This document shows, in pieces, positions 56,900 to 64,000 of a stretch of DNA of 64,000 bases (position 1 is the stretch's first letter; each line of letters begins with the position of its first letter). The notes beneath the pieces were generated by a model that saw nothing but the letters and a program-made list of their open reading frames with translations, searched no databases and was not told where the DNA came from. The position numbers were made by a program, and so were the translations under genes. The stretch comes from Malachius bipustulatus (taxonomy: Eukaryota; Arthropoda; Insecta; Coleoptera; Melyridae), in contig OU342634.1 in assembly GCA_910589415.1 (NCBI GenBank), positions 21,015,144-21,079,143 on the forward strand, given 5' to 3'.

Positions 56900-58959
56900 G
56901 ATTATGACCATTGTGATCCTGCATTTGATTACGCAAAAAAAAAAAAATTATATATCATTTGGCCCACAGAGTTCGACTCGAATGGTTGAACGACGTCATA
57001 TTGCCAAAATTGTCTGCCATTTAGTTTTTTTTTTCTGACAGACACTTTGTGAATTTTTTTTTGAGTGGATAGGTGTGGTAGGACTTGAAAAAATATTGTT
57101 AATAATGATTGTTTATTTACTACTCGTAAAATTAGCACAGTGTGCTCCAAGTGCGCGAGTTACTGATTAGCCTATATAAACCTACAAATAAAATAATGGA
57201 TAATTTATTTTGAATAATAAAAAATAAATGACTAAAATAAGTAATCACAATTTCAATTTTTTCAGAATATTTCATAGTTATCGACTCAAGTAGTCCTAAA
57301 TTTTGTTTTAGATTTCTAATAAGTATAATAATCTGCACTACACTGCCCACTTAACCATTCCTCGAACTCCATTTTTACATAATCACCCAAGATCACCGTA
57401 TTAAAAATAAAAATCATGTAGGTATATAAAAGATACGTTCAGCAGAACAGTCCTGTATAAATAAACAGGGAAAAGCTCGGTGAAAACAGCCAGAAATACT
57501 TGAACATTGAGTCGCGACAAAAATGCTTGTTTTAATTTTGAAGCGCAAAGGAAAACTGATAATTCCAAGCTGATAGCAAAAACGTGGGCTTTCGCTTATT
57601 GCCTCACCTAGCTACTTAGAAAATTGTGGGGAAACTAAAAAAAAATGTATTATTCAGCATGGATTGCTTGGGCACTTCCTCAACAAAGTTCAACTTGATT
57701 AATAATCCTTTTGGAGACACGATCATTTATTTACTACGAGTGGTGTTCAAAGGCGAATGAGAATATAATCCCAGACTTGCAGAAAAATATTATATAAAGC
57801 TCGACTAATCATATATTACTTCAGTAATAACACGTTCCAGCACGTGTTATTAGTACGAATATTGACAAAGATTTTTAAAAAACAAGAAAAGCGACATTAT
57901 CGTTTTGCTCGACATGAAAACGTGGAGATGCAATCTATTTCCTCGTATAGAAAAATATCCACTCTTACACTGTACATTCTATCGTTGGCAGCTTTATAAA
58001 ACAGAAAATGGGAATATTTTGCTTCATTCTTCACATATATTATAGAAAGACTTTTTTGGGTGCCAGGATCTTATCGATGCTGTTGTCACATTTGCAATCT
58101 ATATAAGCTGACAAACAAAATATATTCAGATATGGTAACCTTTTCACTTATATACTACAAGAAATAATTCACTTCCTACAGTCTTCCACAAAAACACAAA
58201 AATAGGTTGAGCTTCTCTTATTGATTTACCTACTTAGGGAATTTTGTGATTTATTCAAAAACCATGTTTTTCATATTTTTTTTCCTAAATCATACAGTAA
58301 ACATGTAATTAATATCTGTATAAAAATCCGGACTAGAAAGGAACTGATACATGTACGAAGATACTTTTCAAAAAATATTGAGCGACGGCAATTTTTAATT
58401 TCTAGTTTCTATGATGGTCACCCAGTAAAGAAGTTTTACGTCAACGTATTTCACTGGTCCACGCCACTGTCAGAATGAGACTAAAGGTCAAGGTGAGCTG
58501 TATTTTGTGATTGACGAGGAACTGTGATTGAAGCTTGTTCCTCCCACAAGCACCTATATCTAACTAGCGGTAGTTTTTTTTTTTTGATAGATTTTGCGAT
58601 GACATTACCAAAACTTTCTCTTAGCTTCACTATTTCTACCCCAGTGACTTGGAAAATGATGATGAAATTTTATTGGACAGTTTTTCTTTTTTTTCTGTAA
58701 ACAATTTTTGATTTCGTGAATCGATTTGGGGTCGAACGTTCGAACGCTGAACAACAGATATATTTTACTGGCAAGCATAGATTTTGATTTTGACTACTTT
58801 TTCTAATCGATCTATAATAATTTTTTAGCCACAGTGAAGACAAGAAGTCTTCTTGATTCTTATTAAAACGGGCAAGTTTAGTGATTTTTTTGACAGGCGA
58901 CAATAAAATGCTTAGTTGGTTTTGAATAAGTAATTGTGGTCAGAACTATAATTTTTTAA

Positions 58960-58961
<2 letters not shown>
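56900..58961. other. No gene recognised
   Basis: AT-rich with no supported feature. Confidence 0.5.

Positions 58962-59003
<42 letters not shown>
58962..59003. repeat. (CA)n microsatellite, 42 bp
   Basis: Uninterrupted (AC)n. On the minus strand it is a (TG)n tract directly past the 3' end of the LINE fragment at 59172-59906, so it may be that element's tail. Confidence 0.95.
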
Positions 59004-59005
<2 letters not shown>

Positions 59006-59171
59006 TTATTGAATTTACATAGAATTCCAAAATTTACATAGAATTCCACTTGGAATTTTACTATGTAAACAAACGCCGTTCTACAATAGAGATTAGATTG
59101 GATTTATAGTGAGGGGGACATTGCGACCCTCCCACAGCGACCGAAGATCTATTGTGATACATCTAGTCGTG

Positions 59172-59906
59172 CTACATAAATCCCATCAGGTCAGCCTCTT
59201 TGAGGAAGCTAACCATTTGACCATCTATGTCCTCCAATGTGGAAAAGTCACTCGGGAAGGTTCTATTTAAAGCGGAACCCCTTGCATATAATGTGTTTTG
59301 CAGTTTCGTCATCGTCAAAGCACAGGCGACATTCAACGCTGTTCGCGAAACTCATTCCGTGCAGATGATGGTTTAACTTCAGCTTGCAGTGCCCAGTATA
59401 TAGGCTTATTAAGGTTTTCATTTCTCCATCTAAGCTCCAGTAGTTCCTTGGTAATTTTTTGACGTGCCTTATGTAGGCCTTCGTATGGTCTAAGCTTGGT
59501 AAGTTTTCCCAGTGCTGGAGGAATCCCCTCTCAGCCCAGATGCGTATTGTTGTTTTGGCAATATTCGGTGATATGCTAAATGCTGGTTCTGGTCCGATAA
59601 ATTGAATTCGGCACCTTTCCTGGCCAGAGAGTCGCTAAGTTCGTTCTCTCTATATGCAGCATGACCCGGAATCCAGATCAAAGTTACGTAGTTGCTCGTT
59701 ACTGGGGTATTTATTTTTATTTGACAGTTCCAGACCAACTTGGGCTTGCAATGGCTGGAGCTAAGGGCTTTTAGAGCCACCTGACTGTTCGTTCTACAAT
59801 AAGTTGGATGACGGAGGCGGTAGTCACGCGCATGCGCAATTAGCTCACGGAAAGAGTTGAGGCGGCTGTCGGAGTCGGCTGACGGAACGAGATGACCATG
59901 TTCCAT
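59172..59906 (-). pseudogene. 5'-truncated LINE with RNase H domain and C-terminal zinc motif (I-group-like)
   Basis: The minus-strand frame 59490-59906 contains the second half of an RNase H domain, with NSQVALKALSS, then VTLIWIPGHAAYRENELSDS and LARKGAE. A frameshift near 59575 moves the reading into the frame that continues AKTTIRIWAERGFLQHWEN and LISLYTGHCKLKLNHHLHGM. That frame then has a Cys/His motif (ECRLCFDDDETAKHIIC) and ends at a stop at 59172. Domain order RNase H then CCHC at the extreme C-terminus is usual for RNase H-bearing LINEs (I, R1, LOA groups). The reverse transcriptase is missing. A 3' UTR of about 170 bp and the (TG)n tract follow. Confidence 0.8.
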
Positions 59907-62719
59907 ATATTTCGTGCGTTCCGACTCCGTTTTGACATTTCATTTAATCAAATTGGACACTTCATCAAACATGGCAACTATACAATAAAATTTACGAAGT
60001 AATTATTGAACTCTGTATGAACTTACATCCATCACTCAAAAGAGATATTCGTCATCTATTTATATTATTCAACATTCAATTTACGACACATTTTCATATT
60101 TGCTTTTATGACTTTCGGTTTGAAATTTTGACGGACGTTACGAATCCGTTAAGCTTGCATTGTAGAATGCCTGTTTCCGAAATCATGCGACTATCTATAA
60201 TACTTCCGCAAATTCCGACGCCTCATCCGACTCATTGTAGAACGGGCATTAAATTTGAGATTTTTGCTGGTTAATATTACTAAAGTTCCAAGTTTCAGCC
60301 CTAAAAAACCAACACCCAAAACAGAAAATTTCTTTAACTTATGAGATCGTTAACCATCTGATGGCAAAAACTATTTGAAATATTAAAAAAATAAATTATG
60401 TATTACTTTTAACCGACACAAATCAAATTATCCTGAAGACAAAAGCAGCACTGCATGTTTCGCCTGCAATAAAGCCATGTCAGACATCAAGAGAGGTGTG
60501 CCAGTCGAAACAAATCATTGCATTATTAAACAAATGCAAAACTACCTATAAGGTGGCAGTATTTGCTCTCAATAATTTATTTAATAAAATATTGACGAAG
60601 TTAATGACCATAGAGATTATAGTGATTTAGATAATTTAGTAATCGTGAGAAGATTGCAACATGTAGTTAAGAATTTCGTTTGTAAATTATTTATAAGTTG
60701 TAAGTAGATACCCATCTACATAATAATGTATTAATGTGAGAATAATTTCCAATTTTAGATTAGGCAATAGCTGTACGGCAGAGTATTCTATAAAAGTAGG
60801 ACAGGAGAAACAAAAGCTCGAGCTTCTTTAAGCATGGAATTAGTTTCGCTCATTTTATAAGATAAACAAAAATTGAACAGGTCTTGAATTATAAATAATC
60901 CCTTGGTCCATTATAGTGGAGCCTTTATCTCAATTTCGTTATCCTGTGATACAAGCCGACCTCTATTTTGTGATGAGACTGGAAGACTCTACGAGAATAC
61001 CTAAACGCTACTTGAAAATCCACAAACACACACGCGACTCTAGATTAAATTCACCCTGGAGTTTTCTCGTCGATTCGTCCTTAGTTTCCCGTCATCATGT
61101 CGAAATGTCGTTATCTTCACACTAAGAGAACTGCCGATGGAATGGCAAACGAGACGAGGTGTCTGTATCTTGAATTTATTCATTTCGTCTCCATAGATAC
61201 GACGTACGCTCACCAAAAGACAAGCCAACTGTGACGAATTTCATCACGTATGCCATGTGTCTGACTTGCTAAAGGCGCTTCAAATGAATCAACTCCCTTG
61301 GCAGATATTTCGACCTGTTTGTCTATCAAATAGGAATCTACCGCGCGCATTATTCTTCCGTTCCTTCGATCCTATCGCTTTTTATTTCTAATGGCGCGAG
61401 CAGGACTAGAATTTAAAACTATACGACATTCGAGTAAGTGAATAGAAGTTTGCTTTAACCCGCACTCGTATCACAGGAGAGGGTTTGACTTGTCAAAAAA
61501 AAAACAAGCAATTCATTCAGTCTCTCTGCGATTCCAGAGAATAAAGCTTCTATAATGATAGAAATAGTACAACCAAAGCCTTCAAAGTTTCCTCTCTATC
61601 AGAGCGATTATAGACGGTTTATTATTTGGAACAAATAAGGATGTTTTATAGGAAAATGAATTGCATTTAGTTAAACTGTTTTGTAACCATTTCGTCAAAG
61701 TTCCCTGATGATAACAATGTCGTTCAGGATATGAACAATAGAAGTCCGCAAGCAGAGCAGTCCTTATACTATGCGGGCAGGCATTGTTTCTTTGATAAAT
61801 GGACGTTTCCAGGACCTGGATAAAACCATCAAAGAAGGAAATACTGGTAACCTGATAAAGTTATTTTGTGGTCGAATGCCTCCAAACCAAGCACTTCAGA
61901 TCAAAAGGCATTAATAAAATGTCTGGATTGAAGTATGCAGAATATTTGTTTGAAATCTTTGAAGATTAATATTTGTTTTCCGGTTGGAATTTCCCGGAAT
62001 GCAGAATGCCATGAGTACGAAAAGCTACGTAATTAATAAATATGTATGAAATTCATTAAATCAGCAATGCAATCGGTTGAAGTTCCAGATATTGGGGTAA
62101 ATTAAAATATTTAAACCGACTTGCCATTTATGGTCTATATTCATCCGTAACAAACATTGGAATGTAACCCTCCTCGCACATTCAGAATAAAACAAAGGAT
62201 TTTTAAGTATCTTACAAAAATTTTCCTTCCACAAATCACCGCTGTTATAACCCGGATATAACAAACATTGCAAAGCAATTACTGTGGTTTCTATCAAAAA
62301 TCATCGTAGCTGAATTCTCTCCATTCCCTTGTATATCTTATCCTACACCGAAGTGACACATTTCTGATTCAGTTCGACGAGCTATAGGAACATTTGAGCG
62401 GAGTCTTATCTAAAAATATGAAAATTTCCTACAGCCAGTAATCTTTACCATGCACGAGTAATATTTTGGGTATATTTTAGCTGATTACAAGCAGTGGTTT
62501 TCTTATTTCCTTATAATCTAGGCCAAAATTATGAAGTAAAATGATTTATTTTCTATTCGATAAAAGTGCTAGAAGGGGAGGTATCTCATTATTGCGCCAG
62601 GGAACGAGAATGTTACAATTAGACGATGCCGCTACTTACAGTAACTTACAGCAATTCGTTTATTGAACAACGCTATCGTTTTTCTGTTTCTGCAACCATA
62701 AATATGGTGAAGACAAAGG
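59907..62719. other. No gene recognised
   Basis: Short frames only, with no motif recognised. Confidence 0.5.
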
Positions 62720-63197
62720 CATCGATGTTTCACTGGTTATTTCCGGCTCATCAGTCTGACATATCACAACCACCAGAGGTATGTGTCGAAAATTCGATCT
62801 GAAACATCGTCATCGATGTCTCTGTCTTACCATTTTGGGGCTTTGTCGTTCAGAAAAACGTTGTTTTTGTTCAACAAACGGATTGCTGTAATTGATAAAA
62901 TTTTTATGCTATCAATTTGTTTACAAGGAAACTAATCCCATTCTGGGAATACGGCTCTGTGACTAGCTCCATCTTTAATTCGTATATTGAGATTCTGAAG
63001 GCAATTATTGCGTTTTCAATGAACAATCAGAATTTGCAATGAAAATTTCTAAGATAAAATATTTTCTTCGCAAGTCACTATGTTTCGGAAAAATCAATTT
63101 GCTTATGTATATTGGTTTTCTTTCTGTTCGGAAGATTCCTCTGGTGATTGTGATATGTCAGACTGACGAGCTGGAAATAACCAGTGAAACATCGATG
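62720..63197. mobile_element. Inverted-repeat element FB12 (0.48 kb, arms about 60 bp)
   Basis: CATCGATGTTTCACTGGTTA and the rest of the left arm (to about 62779) mirror 63137-63197 (CCTCTGGTGATTGTGATATG ... ACCAGTGAAACATCGATG). A third, inverted partial copy of the terminus (CATCGATGTCTCTGTCTT) lies inside at about 62812-62831. Confidence 0.75.
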
Positions 63198-64000
63198 TCT
63201 CTATTTTTCACCTCTCGCAAAGCCCATTTTTACTCTGTCCAGCTTGCTAATAGCGAGCACTGCAACTGACCCGGCTCAGTTGCGAACTAAAGGGGCACAC
63301 GCAATGAAAGATAAAGGTTAATTTCAAACATTCTTTGTCGGTCTGTCCTTGAGTGTGGTAAAAAATCGGCTGGTCTTAATTCTAGATATCAATGCTGTCA
63401 GATCAACAAGGTAAATTTATTACGTATGCGGACATAACGTAAAAATTGTCCATTCTTCTGCACTTTGCATAAATTGGCATTTGGCTTCATTGCAAATTCG
63501 TTTATTTATACCTACCTACAGTTGCGACCTTTTATGTGATACTTTTTTATGGAGACAGGCGATGTTGATCAATCCTTTGCCTTGCGCAGTGGTTGGCATA
63601 TACGCCGTACAAAATACTTTGTTTGCAGAATACGAATACAGTAACATGAGCGTTTCTCGTTAATTTTCGTGTAATTCATCGTCGTTCTGCTTAAAAAAGT
63701 TGAGCAAATAAGAGAAAAACCCGGCTAGCCAGCGTAATTGTAGTAGGAACATTATTTTTGGGAAGCAAACAAAGCTACAAAGCATAAAACTTAATTAATT
63801 TCTTACTGAATTCCTGAACAAAACTCTTTCAAATGATTTCCCATAACTAGCTTTATTCAAATTAATGGTAATTATTTAAATACCAAATTTTGGTCGCCTA
63901 GGACTCAATGAAATATTTTATAAATTCTGACAGTTGGAAGATACCTCTACGAGCTAGCATATTTTATGAGTGTGAACCAGTCTGGAACCAAAATTGTGCC
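63198..64000. other. No gene recognised
   Basis: No supported feature was seen up to the window edge. Confidence 0.5.

Overview
The window is AT-rich, intron-rich and crowded with transposons, and it looks like part of an insect nuclear genome. The only host gene I recognise is a member of the beaten path (Beat) family of immunoglobulin-domain axon-guidance proteins, an arthropod family. Three exons lie on the + strand at 7264-7399, 28051-28449 and 44351-44436. They have correct splice signals and matching phases, and they are separated by introns of 20.7 kb and 15.9 kb. The 5' exons (signal peptide and first half of Ig domain 1) are not visible and probably lie before the window. The insect order cannot be fixed from this sequence.

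Layout. 1-7263: 5' intron or flank, with a decayed Gypsy-type gag/protease fragment (3.5-4.6 kb, - strand) and a 1.84-kb foldback palindrome (4.7-6.6 kb) carrying a nested 149-bp MITE. 7.4-28.05 kb (intron 1): a foldback with a second copy of that MITE, two decayed non-LTR retrotransposons (13.3-15.0 and 19.7-21.6 kb, - strand) and several other palindromic elements. 28.05-28.45 kb: the Ig2 exon. 28.45-44.35 kb (intron 2): a tandem foldback dimer (32.6-33.5 kb), then three R4/Dong-type retrotransposons in the same orientation (33.5-40.0 kb), separated and bounded on the right by TTA microsatellites. One of them has an almost complete 1230-codon ORF. 44.35-44.44 kb: the Beat C-terminal exon with a hydrophobic tail. 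44.4-64 kb: downstream flank with six more foldback palindromes, some nested, and the 3' end of an RNase H-bearing LINE (59.2-59.9 kb).

The notable biology is the mobile-element structure. (1) R4/Dong-like elements from two lineages sit in one TTA microsatellite tract. (2) A series of long palindromic elements mostly ends in a TACAGGGTG-like terminus, and four of them share a central core under different outer arms. (3) A 149-bp MITE has its 3-bp target duplication shown internally, because it landed in one arm of each of two palindromes and the opposite arm preserves the empty site. No operons, CRISPR arrays or confident tRNA/rRNA genes were seen. All coordinates of repeat ends come from reading by eye and may be off by a few bases.
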